Assembly: GCA_030642635.1 (NCBI GenBank)
Contig: DAOWNK010000054.1
Coordinates: forward strand, 1 to 14,738
Direction: 5' to 3'
Source of the DNA: Pirellulales bacterium
GTDB lineage: Bacteria; Planctomycetota; Planctomycetia; Pirellulales; Thermoguttaceae
DNA: 14,738 bases
Positions 1 through 6,156 of the stretch are shown piece by piece (the first letter of the stretch is position 1; every line of letters begins with the position of its first letter). Below the pieces are notes generated by a model that worked only from the letters and a program-made list of their open reading frames with translations, made no database searches and was not told the origin of the DNA. Both the position numbers and the translations under genes were made by a program.

Positions 1-6
1 GGAGTT

Positions 7-89
7 AGTGGCACCGGCGTCTCGCCGGTGTGACGGAATTTGTGACAACACCTACACTTGCATTCCACCGGCGAGACGCCGGCGCCACT
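7..89. repeat. Nested GC-rich inverted repeat (REP-like)
   Basis: Arms 7-30 and 66-89 are reverse complements over 24 bases with one A/C mismatch. The left arm is itself a hairpin, CACCGGCG-TCT-CGCCGGTG (12-30), so the element can fold as one long stem or as two small ones. A T-rich stretch (TGTTTTCCTT, 91-100) follows, so it could also act as a terminator for whatever lies upstream. The style resembles the hairpins at 2364-2445, 7400-7415 and 8913-8938. Confidence 0.8.
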
Positions 90-120
90 GTGTTTTCCTT
101 GATATTACTACTAATTCAAT

Positions 121-193
121 GGTTGGCGGCCGGGGCAAAGCGAAGCGGTGCCCCGAAGTTGCTGGGGCATCGCCTTCGGCTCTGCCGCCAGCC
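121..193. repeat. Imperfect long hairpin with alternative pairings
   Basis: GGTTGGCGGC (121-130) pairs with GCCGCCAGCC (184-193) with one G-U. Inside it GGGGCA (132-137), TGCCCC (149-154) and GGGGCA (164-169) can pair two alternative ways. No ORF here has coding character. It sits upstream of the terminase genes and could be a transcription boundary or simply a genomic repeat. Confidence 0.5.
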
Positions 194-245
194 ACCCCGA
201 TTCCCGATTCCCGATTCCCGAACCCCGAACTCCGATCCCCGACCA
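190..245. repeat. Pyrimidine-rich tandem tract (CCCGATT units), half element
   Basis: Tandem TTCCCGA/CCCCGAA-type units fill about 196-243, immediately before the TerS ribosome site. The tract looks like the right-hand (pyrimidine) arm of the A-type spacer elements, but no matching purine arm is visible to its left, so it may be a decayed or half copy. Confidence 0.55.
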
Positions 246-260
246 ATAAGGAAACTCATC

Positions 261-713
261 GTGGCAAAGTGCGGACGACGACCGGTTTTGGACGAGTACA
301 AACGGCGCGAGATTCTGGCCATTCTTGCCGTCGGGTGCACTCGGCAAGTCGCGGCGGAGTACGTCGGTTGCGACGCCTCAACCATCCGGAGGACCGCACA
401 ACGCGATCCGGAGTTCGCCGAACAACTCCGCCGCAAGGAACTGCAATCAGAAATCGGATATTTGGAAAATATCCGTAACGCCGCCCGCAGCGAACGTTAT
501 TGGCGCGCGGCAGCCTGGGCCTTGGAACGTATCGACCCGGAGAAATACGGAAAGCGTGGACCCGACGTGATTACCGTCGAGCAGGTCGGGGAGCTTATGA
601 CACAATTCGCCGAAGTCATTGTCGAAGAGGTCCCGGTTCCACAGTATCGCAAGAACATCTTAAAGCAGTTAGACGCCATTTTGCACAAGGTGAAAGATAG
701 GCGTGCAAAATAA
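261..713 (+). CDS. terS: Terminase small subunit-like DNA-binding protein
   Basis: Predicted to recognise phage DNA and load the large terminase for packaging. The 150-residue product starts at GTG 261, chosen because AAGGAA (248-253) sits 7 nt upstream. The frame stays open back to ATG 30, but that stretch runs through the non-coding repeats. The N-terminal third (about residues 15-55) reads as a helix-turn-helix: REILAILAVG, then QVAAEYVGCDASTIRR. The middle is rich in charged helix (FAEQLRRKELQSEIGYLENI), and a second helical stretch closes the protein, consistent with the oligomerisation part of small terminases. The stop lies 12 nt before the large terminase gene, whose ribosome site overlaps it, so the two are surely co-translated. 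The call depends on position plus HTH; a generic HTH regulator is the alternative. Confidence 0.7.
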   Translation: MAKCGRRPVLDEYKRREILAILAVGCTRQVAAEYVGCDASTIRRTAQRDPEFAEQLRRKELQSEIGYLENIRNAARSERYWRAAAWALERIDPEKYGKRGPDVITVEQVGELMTQFAEVIVEEVPVPQYRKNILKQLDAILHKVKDRRAK

Positions 714-725
714 GGATGCTCGACA

Positions 726-2357
726 ATGAAAGTAAATTCAAAACTTCTCGATTGCGGGCTTTCCACCGAGAGAATCGGCGATTTGCTGAACGTTTTCTAC
801 GAAGAACTCGCCACCCGGCACGGCTGGGCGCGACGTTACCAAGCCGGGCGAAACGGACATGCCGGGCTGCTCGCCTGGGCGAATAAGTACCTGCCGGAAC
901 ATTTCGCACACCCGGCGTCCGAGATGCACCGATGGCTCGGCCGACATCTCGATAAAATGACGCAAGTGCGAGGCGCCAAACTAAACGTCCTGGGACCGCG
1001 AGGCGGGGCGAAATCGACCATCGGAACGCTCGCATTCCCGCTCCGGGCGGCCGTCGAAGGGCGAGAGCCGTACATCTGGATTATCTCCGACACAAAGCAC
1101 CAGGCCGCCGCACACCTGGAGAACATCAAAGCTGAACTGACCGACAACCAACGCCTGGCCGAGGCCTTCCCGCAGGCCGTTGGCAAAGGGCCGGTGTGGC
1201 GCACCGGCGCCATAGTATTGTGCAACGGCACGAGCATCGAGGCGTTCGGCACCGGCCAGCGAATCCGCGGCCGCCGACGCGGACCGCACCGGCCCACGCT
1301 TATCGTCTGCGACGACCTGCAAAACGACGGACACATCCTCTCGGCCGTACAACGCGACCACTCGCGCACATGGTTCAACGGCACGCTGATGAAGGCTGGA
1401 ACCACGCAGACGAACATCGTCAACCTGGCGACCGCACTGCACCGCGAGGCACTGGCCATGGAACTGCACCGCACGCCCGGCTGGCTCTCGCGGTCGTTCA
1501 AAGCCGTCATGCGCTGGCCGGAGAACATGGCGCTGTGGCACCGGTGGGAAGAAATCTACACCAATATATCCAACGCCGGCTACATGCAAAACGCTCTGGC
1601 GTTCTACCGCGACAACGAAGAAGCGATGAACGCCGGCGCGGTGGTGCTCTGGGGCGAGGTGGAAGACCTGTACCGGCTTATGTGCATGAGGGCCGAGGGC
1701 GGACACACCGCCTTCGAACGCGAAAAACAGAACTCACCAATCAACCCCGAACTGTGCGAGTGGCCGGAAAGTTACTTCAACGAGTCAATCTGGTTCGACG
1801 ACTGGCCCGACAACCTTGCAGTAAAAACCATTGCGCTGGATCCGAGCAAGGGCGTCGACTCGCGTCGCGGCGATTACTCGGCGCTGGTGATGCTGGGCGT
1901 CGACCGGCGCGGGACGATGTACGTCGAGGCCGACCTGGCCCGACGGCCCACCCCACAGATCGTCGCAGACGGCGTGGAGCTGTATCGGCAATTTCGACCG
2001 GACGTGTTCGGTGTCGAGTCGAACCAGTTCCAGGACCTGCTGGGCGGCCAGTTCGAGGCCGAGTTCCGCCGGCAAGGGATATTGGCCGCACGGCCTTGGC
2101 CGATCGAGAACCGTGTAAATAAATTAGTCCGCATCCGCCGGCTCGGCCCATACCTGGCCGCACGGCGTATGCGGTTCAAAACCGACAGCCCCGGCACGCG
2201 AATGCTGGTCGAGCAGCTTATGGAATTTCCCGTCGGCGACCACGACGACGGACCGGATGCAACGGAGATGGCCGTCCGCATGGCCGCCGAACTGCTCAAT
2301 GGCCGGAAGGTCCGCGACGGATTGGGAAACCGCTTGCCGCTTGCGGCTTTGCAGTAA
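726..2357 (+). CDS. terL: Terminase large subunit (packaging ATPase/nuclease)
   Basis: Motor and nuclease that drives genome packaging into proheads and cuts concatemers. The 543-residue protein has both expected domains. The N-terminal ATPase has a Walker A variant GPRGGAKST at residues 90-98 and a Walker B TLIVCDDLQN at 191-200 (Asp-Asp, as often seen in this family). The C-terminal RNase H-like nuclease has ALDPSKG (370-376, Asp372), the acidic VESNQ (Glu431) and a final HDDGPDA (506-512). All catalytic positions appear intact and the length is typical. Start ATG 726 is preceded by AAGGA at 712-716, overlapping the TerS stop. A REP-like palindrome follows the stop codon. Confidence 0.95.
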   Translation: MKVNSKLLDCGLSTERIGDLLNVFYEELATRHGWARRYQAGRNGHAGLLAWANKYLPEHFAHPASEMHRWLGRHLDKMTQVRGAKLNVLGPRGGAKSTIGTLAFPLRAAVEGREPYIWIISDTKHQAAAHLENIKAELTDNQRLAEAFPQAVGKGPVWRTGAIVLCNGTSIEAFGTGQRIRGRRRGPHRPTLIVCDDLQNDGHILSAVQRDHSRTWFNGTLMKAGTTQTNIVNLATALHREALAMELHRTPGWLSRSFKAVMRWPENMALWHRWEEIYTNISNAGYMQNALAFYRDNEEAMNAGAVVLWGEVEDLYRLMCMRAEGGHTAFEREKQNSPINPELCEWPESYFNESIWFDDWPDNLAVKTIALDPSKGVDSRRGDYSALVMLGVDRRGTMYVEADLARRPTPQIVADGVELYRQFRPDVFGVESNQFQDLLGGQFEAEFRRQGILAARPWPIENRVNKLVRIRRLGPYLAARRMRFKTDSPGTRMLVEQLMEFPVGDHDDGPDATEMAVRMAAELLNGRKVRDGLGNRLPLAALQ

Positions 2358-2363
2358 AACGGT

Positions 2364-2445
2364 GTAAAGCCGCGACCACTGGTCGTGGATCGCCACGCAA
2401 TGAATCGATAACCCGAACAACCGCGACCACTGGTCGCGGCTTTAC
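2364..2445. repeat. Nested palindrome between terL and portal
   Basis: Arms 2364-2385 and 2424-2445 are reverse complements over 22 bases with one mismatch. Each arm contains the smaller perfect palindrome CGACCA-C-TGGTCG, so it can fold as one long hairpin or two short ones. There is no T-tract, so it is not a classic terminator. It may stabilise or process the message, or be a dispersed REP-type repeat. Confidence 0.8.
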
Positions 2446-2465
2446 AGTTGAAAGGAACCCAAGCC

Positions 2466-3860
2466 ATGCAACAAAACCAACAAACCAAACCAAACCGAGT
2501 GGCACAACTCGAACGACACATGCTCGAAGCGTTCGACGCACTGTGGGACAACTTCGTCGACCCGGCCGATGCGCTGTACGATCTGGACGGCGTGCGATGG
2601 ACGCCGCTGGGCACAGCCGGCACGTCGGTATCCGCGGGCGCACTGGCGACCGAGGAGCAACTCGCCGAGATTCGCCGCAAGTGCCGCACACTGGCGCTTA
2701 CCAATGAGTTCGCAATCAACGGGCACGAAAACCGCATCAGCTACATCGTCGGCAGCGGACACGCATACCGCGCCGTTGCGAAAAAAGGCGAAAACGCCGA
2801 CGCACCACTCCTCCGCGACGTTCAAACCGTCATCGACGAGTTCATCCAGACGAACCGGTGGCATAACCGCCAGCAGGAGATCGTCCGGCGGAAGGATCGC
2901 GACGGCGAGTGCTTCCTGCGATTGTTCGTCGCACCTGACGGCTCGGTCCGCGTGCGGTTCGTCGAGCCGGACCAGGTGGCGACCCCGACCGACCGTGCCG
3001 GCGACCCGGCTGCGTCGTTCGGCGTCCAGACCGACCCTGGCGACGTCGAGACCGTGCTGGGCTACTACGTCGACGGGCGGCTTGTAGACGCCGACGAGAT
3101 TCAACACCGCAAGCTGGGCGTCGATGCAAACGTCAAGCGCGGGCTGCCGCTGTTCTACCCGGTGATGAAGAACCTGCGCCGGGCAGAGAAGCTGCTGCGA
3201 AACATGAGCATAGTGGCTGAGATTCAGTCGGCTATCGCCATCATCCGAAAACATCGCGCCGCCACCGGCGCCGGCCTGGAACAGTTCGTCCAGGACCAGG
3301 CCGACCTGAGCGTGACCAGCCAAGCCACCGGCCGGACCAGCCACTTCCAACGCTTCGGCCCCGGCACGATACTCGACGCGATGTCCGGCACCGAGTACGA
3401 GTTCCCGGCCGCAGGGATCGACGCCGGCCGGTACGTAACAGTCTTACAGGCCGAGCTGCGTGCAATTGCCGCCCGGCTGGTCATGCCCGAATTCATGCTG
3501 ACCAGCGACGCCAGCAACGCGAACTACTCGTCGACGATGGTGGCCGAGGGGCCGGCGGTCAAAATGTTCGAGCGGTTGCAGCACGACATGATCGAGGACG
3601 ATCGGGAAGTGATGCGGCGCGTGATCGTCGCGGCGGCCGAAGCAGGCCGGTTGCCGAACGATGCGATCGAGAGTATCGACGTTCGTGCAATCGCCCCGAC
3701 ACTGGCCGTCCGCGACCGGCTGAAGGATGCACAGGCCGATCAGATACTGCTGCGCAACGGCGCAATGTCCGCGCAAACCATGGCCATGCGCCATGGGCTG
3801 GATCCTGAGGAGGAGCAGGCTTTATTGCCTAATCAATACCTCAACAGCAACGCTTCCTAA
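2466..3860 (+). CDS. Phage portal protein
   Basis: Forms the dodecameric ring at the capsid vertex through which DNA enters and to which the connector attaches. The frame is open from TTG 2448, but ATG 2466 is preferred because AAAGGAA (2451-2457) is well placed before it. This gives 464 residues, a normal length. Portal-type features are the clip/stem segment around 212-262 (EIQHRKLG ... GLPLFYPVMKNLRRAEKLL), the stretch PEFMLTSDASNANYSS (341-356) and the C-terminal MSAQTMAMRHGLDPEEE (434-450). The last of these matches the common portal ending that reads as start-helix, G-L-D-P-E-E-E. Position directly after terL supports the call. Nothing looks broken. The stop is followed by an A-type spacer and then the DUF2292 cassette. 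Confidence 0.92.
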   Translation: MQQNQQTKPNRVAQLERHMLEAFDALWDNFVDPADALYDLDGVRWTPLGTAGTSVSAGALATEEQLAEIRRKCRTLALTNEFAINGHENRISYIVGSGHAYRAVAKKGENADAPLLRDVQTVIDEFIQTNRWHNRQQEIVRRKDRDGECFLRLFVAPDGSVRVRFVEPDQVATPTDRAGDPAASFGVQTDPGDVETVLGYYVDGRLVDADEIQHRKLGVDANVKRGLPLFYPVMKNLRRAEKLLRNMSIVAEIQSAIAIIRKHRAATGAGLEQFVQDQADLSVTSQATGRTSHFQRFGPGTILDAMSGTEYEFPAAGIDAGRYVTVLQAELRAIAARLVMPEFMLTSDASNANYSSTMVAEGPAVKMFERLQHDMIEDDREVMRRVIVAAAEAGRLPNDAIESIDVRAIAPTLAVRDRLKDAQADQILLRNGAMSAQTMAMRHGLDPEEEQALLPNQYLNSNAS

Positions 3861-3870
3861 GATGGAGAGA

Positions 3871-3970
3871 AAGGGATTGAGAGGAAGGGATTAGGAATTG
3901 GGGATTGGGAAAAAAGAAGAGAGAAGGGATGAAAAGCAAAATTCCAATCCCCAATCCCCAATCCCTGTAG
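3871..3970. repeat. A-type purine/pyrimidine inverted-repeat element (copy 1)
   Basis: The purine arm (AGGGATTAGGAATTGGGG, from 3886) is imperfectly complementary to the pyrimidine arm CCAATCCCCAATCCCCAATC (3944-3963). The loop region contains GGGATGAAAAGCAAAATTCC (3926-3945), which recurs with one change at 4344-4363. ATG 3929 in this loop opens a 13-codon frame ending at TAG 3968-3970. Confidence 0.75.
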
Positions 3971-3974
3971 TTGA

Positions 3975-3992
3975 GTGACACACGTCTGTCAC
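3975..3992. promoter_or_regulatory. 18-bp near-perfect dyad, candidate operator
   Basis: GTGACACACGTCTGTCAC is palindromic at all but one symmetric base pair, which has the form expected of a dimeric repressor or activator site. It lies about 90 nt upstream of the candidate promoter for the DUF2292-like gene. No binding protein can be named. Confidence 0.45.
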
Positions 3993-4033
3993 CCCCAATC
4001 GTTGTTATTAAATCGACAGTGTGCAGAGTTGTA

Positions 4034-4080
4034 ACAAGAAACTTGTAGTGGCCAAAAAAAAGCCTTGAAATTTCGGCCAC
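4034..4080. promoter_or_regulatory. Short dyads around the -35 box
   Basis: ACAAG-AAA-CTTGT (4034-4046) is a perfect 5-bp dyad. GTGGCC (4048-4053) and GGCCAC (4075-4080) form an inverted pair that brackets the proposed -35 hexamer. Either could be a regulator site. These are short enough that chance is possible. Confidence 0.35.
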
Positions 4081-4092
4081 GTATGCTAAGAT
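4065..4092 (+). promoter_or_regulatory. Sigma70-type promoter for the DUF2292-like gene
   Basis: TTGAAA (4065-4070) and TAAGAT (4087-4092) are 16 nt apart, in a locally AT-rich block unlike the surrounding sequence. Transcription would start around 4099-4101, on or next to the ATG at 4101, so the message would be leaderless. This is the best promoter candidate in the window. Confidence 0.55.
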
Positions 4093-4100
4093 AACTCTCG

Positions 4101-4283
4101 ATGATCACACACGGCAAAACACCACCGAACGTGAAGAAAGTGGCGCAGATCGAATTGGCCTTGGCGGAGATTCTAACCGAAACTCTGCGACGCGGATTCT
4201 TCGGCACCGCCGCCGTGGAACTGAGCGTGCAAGACGGTACGATTCAACACATCAGACGCAAGGTGGAACGGATAGAGAAGTGA
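4101..4283 (+). CDS. Small DUF2292 (YezD)-like protein, probable moron gene
   Basis: The 60-residue product has a helix (about residues 10-30, VKKVAQIELALAEILTETLR) followed by GFFGTAAVELSVQDGTIQHI (32-51) and a basic tail. The pattern of hydrophobic helix, F-G-x-x-x-V, then V-x-D-G-x-I-x-x-I matches the small DUF2292/YezD domain, whose function is unknown. No ribosome site precedes ATG 4101, and the upstream promoter places the transcript start at the ATG itself. A strong terminator lies downstream at 4447-4487. Own promoter, own terminator and a position between two head genes fit a moron, a gene carried by a prophage and expressed independently of the lytic genes. The family call is from pattern recognition; a phage-specific regulator is possible. 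Confidence 0.7.
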   Translation: MITHGKTPPNVKKVAQIELALAEILTETLRRGFFGTAAVELSVQDGTIQHIRRKVERIEK

Positions 4284-4286
4284 ATC

Positions 4287-4394
4287 GAAGGGGATTAGGG
4301 ATTAGGAAGGAAGAAGAGAGAAGAGGGAGGAGAGAAGAGGGAAGGGATGAAAAACAAAATTCCAATCCCTTCCTCCCAATCCCCAATCCCTAAT
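4287..4394. repeat. A-type element (copy 2) with long purine insert
   Basis: The left arm GGGATTAGGGATTAGGAAGG (4291-4310) pairs imperfectly with the pyrimidine arm at 4368-4390. Between them lies a B-like purine run (AGAAGAGAGAAGAGGGAGG, about 4312-4330) and the shared loop GGGATGAAAAACAAAATTCC (4344-4363). It looks like a hybrid of family A ends and a family B interior. Confidence 0.75.
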
Positions 4395-4430
4395 AACAAA
4401 CTAATTGGTATCTACCAGAGCCTGGTATAA
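4347..4430 (+). other. Possible 27-codon leader ORF in the element loop
   Basis: ATG 4347 follows a purine-rich stretch that could serve as a ribosome site (GAGGGAAGGG). The frame starts MKNKIPIP, runs through the pyrimidine arm and ends GIYQSLV at TAA 4428-4430, just before the direct repeat and terminator. The equivalent frame at 3929 starts MKSKIPIP. It could be a regulatory leader peptide, or merely a by-product of the repeat having no stop codons. There is no evidence of a functional product. Confidence 0.2.
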
Positions 4431-4452
4431 ACCGGGTATCTACAAGAGCCTG
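4407..4452 (+). repeat. 18-base direct repeat pair before the terminator
   Basis: GGTATCTACCAGAGCCTG (4407-4424) recurs as GGTATCTACAAGAGCCTG (4435-4452), with one mismatch and 28 nt start to start. The first copy also begins the perfect dyad TACCAG-AGC-CTGGTA (4413-4427). The second copy runs into the left stem of the terminator, so pairing or protein binding here could affect termination. Confidence 0.6.
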
Positions 4453-4487
4453 CTGCGAACCGATTCGGTTTGCGGCAGGCTTTTTTT
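4447..4487 (+). terminator. Strong intrinsic terminator
   Basis: The stem runs from AGCCTGC at 4447 to GCAGGCT ending at 4481, with inner pairs GAACCGA/TTCGGTT and a minimal loop. It includes a few G-U or mismatched pairs and is followed by seven T residues (4481-4487). It ends transcripts from the DUF2292 promoter, and would also stop read-through from the terminase-portal block unless antitermination occurs. Confidence 0.85.
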
Positions 4488-4513
4488 GTCCTTGTAACGA
4501 GAAAGGAAACGCG

Positions 4514-5434
4514 ATGACCGAAACGCTGCAAGAGTTCTTCGACTCGCGAGGTGTGAATATGCGCGTCGACGCCCGGACGGGGGTGATTCATGGTGTGAAA
4601 ATCCTCGGGCTTCAATCCCGCAACGGGCGGACATATCTGCCCGAGGCGCTCGGCGCCGCCGCGAAACTCTACGAAAACGCCAAGGTGAACGTCAACCATC
4701 CGAAGGGCAATCCCACCGGGCCACGCGACTACCAGGACCGCATCGGCGTGATCCGCAACGTCGCCGTCCGCACCGGCGATGGGCTGTTCGCCGATTTCCA
4801 CTTCAACCCGAAGCACGTCCTGGCGGAGCAGCTTGTCTGGGACGCCGAGCACGCACCGGAGAATGTTGGCTTCTCACATAACGTGCAGGCACAAACCACC
4901 CGACGCGGACGCCAGGTAGTCGTCGAGGCAATTACCAAGGTGCAGAGCGTCGACCTGGTCGCCGACCCGGCCACCACTGCCGGGTTGTTCGAGTCGAACG
5001 CCTCGAACGCCGGCGATGGTAAGACTGATACCGACGGCAAGCCGACTGTGAAGCTCACAGTCGAGGAAATCCGCCAAGAGCAATCTGCCGAACTAAAGCG
5101 GCTCCGGGCGGAGGTCGAGCGACTTGAGGCGGTCGAGGCGATGCAGCAAAAACACAAGATAATTCGCCGACTGTTGCGCGAGTTCCGACTGCCCAACCCC
5201 AATGCAGACGACCGGCAATCAAGCTCGATTACAAGCGACCGGTTCATCGAGTTGCTGCTGGCCACAGAAGACGAGCAGGCGATGCGCGAGCTGGTCGAGG
5301 AGCGTGCGGCATTGGTCCGAAGTATCAACGCCCAACAGACACAGAGCGATGGGCGGCCGCTCTCGCGTGTTCAGCACTTCGATACTGCCGCCGCGCGGCT
5401 CGACTCAAAGGGTTTCGTCGAAGCGATTACGTGA
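4514..5434 (+). CDS. Prohead protease with C-terminal scaffold-like region
   Basis: Likely cleaves scaffold and capsid N-termini during head maturation. The 306-residue protein has a protease-like N-terminal domain (about 20-162): GLQSRNGRTY (32-41), the candidate catalytic His in NVNHP (His62), the candidate Ser in GFSHN (Ser121), and SVDLVADPA (145-153). The last is the segment typical of phage assemblin-fold proteases, here closest in style to the T4 gp21 type. Residues about 183-225 are strongly helical and charged (EEIRQEQSAELKRLRAEVER), as in a fused scaffold. Such proteins often self-cleave between the two parts. ATG 4514 has AAAGGA at 4502-4507. It follows a terminator, so it needs either read-through or an undetected promoter. 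Confidence 0.8.
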   Translation: MTETLQEFFDSRGVNMRVDARTGVIHGVKILGLQSRNGRTYLPEALGAAAKLYENAKVNVNHPKGNPTGPRDYQDRIGVIRNVAVRTGDGLFADFHFNPKHVLAEQLVWDAEHAPENVGFSHNVQAQTTRRGRQVVVEAITKVQSVDLVADPATTAGLFESNASNAGDGKTDTDGKPTVKLTVEEIRQEQSAELKRLRAEVERLEAVEAMQQKHKIIRRLLREFRLPNPNADDRQSSSITSDRFIELLLATEDEQAMRELVEERAALVRSINAQQTQSDGRPLSRVQHFDTAAARLDSKGFVEAIT

Positions 5435-5442
5435 AAGAGTAC

Positions 5443-5510
5443 GGAAGGCGGAAGGCGGAAATTCGGGATTCAGACCTTCCGCCTTCCCCCTTCCTCCTTC
5501 CCCCTTTCCC
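5443..5510. repeat. C-type purine/pyrimidine inverted-repeat element (copy 1)
   Basis: GGAAGGCGGAAGG (5443-5455) pairs perfectly with CCTTCCGCCTTCC (5475-5487), and the pyrimidine tract continues to 5510. The 19-nt loop is CGGAAATTCGGGATTCAGA. The tract contains CCTCCTT (5493-5499), identical to the anti-SD core of 16S rRNA. Confidence 0.85.
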
Positions 5511-5538
5511 ACACTAACCACTTAACGGAGAACAAAAA

Positions 5539-6024
5539 ATGAGTGACAAAATGCGTTGGCGTTACGGGGATACCAACCCCGTAGTAGCGGCCGTCGATTC
5601 GACGACGGTAATCGAAATCGGCGACCTGATTTACCAGGCGACCGACGATGCACGCCCTGCCTCGGCCCAGGCCGATCAGGGCGGCGAGACGGCCAACCAG
5701 GAGTTGTTCGCTGAGAACTTCCTGGGCGTGGCCATGCAGCGGAGCCGCGACGGCGATACCTCGCCTATCCGAGTGGCCGCCACCGGTGTGTTCGATTTCG
5801 ATTGCCCCAGCGGCACGTTCGAGCTTGGCGACCTGGTCGGTGCGGACGAGAATGCCGCCGGCACTGCACTGCTGGACCAGCAGGTAGATGCGGTCGGCAG
5901 CAGCAATCGTGCGATCGGTCGGGTGGCGCGGCGTGAATCCAGCGCGAACACCAGCGTGCTGGTCGACGTCCGTTCGACTGTGATGACCGGCGGCGTTGAA
6001 GGCGGCAGCCCCAGCGGAGTGTAG
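5539..6024 (+). CDS. Capsid decoration/cement-like protein (DUF2190-like)
   Basis: The 161-residue product lies between the protease/scaffold and major capsid genes, the classic slot for a head decoration protein. It reads as a small beta-rich protein: IEIGDLIYQA (about 26-35), ENFLGVAMQRSRDGDTSPIRVAATGVFDFD in two pieces (about 59-88), FELGDLVGADE (about 94-104), then AIGRVARRE. The repeated G-D-L-[IV] phrase followed by a vGvA-type and a GvF-type strand resembles DUF2190-type cement proteins. The C-terminus is a flexible Gly/Ser tail. A clear GGAG (5527-5530) supports ATG 5539. Family assignment is tentative; position is the stronger argument. Confidence 0.65.
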   Translation: MSDKMRWRYGDTNPVVAAVDSTTVIEIGDLIYQATDDARPASAQADQGGETANQELFAENFLGVAMQRSRDGDTSPIRVAATGVFDFDCPSGTFELGDLVGADENAAGTALLDQQVDAVGSSNRAIGRVARRESSANTSVLVDVRSTVMTGGVEGGSPSGV

Positions 6025-6026
6025 GT

Positions 6027-6130
6027 GGAAGGGATTAAGGATTAGGGATTAGGGATTAGGGATTGGAACTTCGTTTTCCATTCCTTCCCCCTTCTTTCTT
6101 CCTAATCCCTAATCCCTAATCCCCAATCCC
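6027..6130. repeat. A-type inverted-repeat element (copy 3)
   Basis: Arms 6031-6060 and 6101-6130 are complementary at 28 of 30 positions. They are built of GGGATTA units and their complement. The loop (6061-6100) contains GGAACTTCGTTTTCCATTCC, which in reverse complement resembles the loop of copies 1 and 2 (15 of 20 identical, all differences transitions), so this copy appears inverted relative to them. Confidence 0.9.
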
Positions 6131-6156
6131 TGACCACTAACCAAGGAGACCAAACC

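Noticed and set aside
99..127. TTGATA at 99-104 as a -35 box for the terminase genes
   Set aside because: No acceptable -10 hexamer at 16-18 nt, and the region downstream is a hairpin.
30..260. Longer TerS starting at ATG 30
   Set aside because: The extension is encoded by inverted repeats and a tandem pyrimidine tract; the GTG at 261 has a proper ribosome site.
2442..3350. A 302-codon minus-strand frame opposite the portal gene
   Set aside because: It mirrors the portal codon pattern, has no recognisable motif and begins and ends without relation to spacers.
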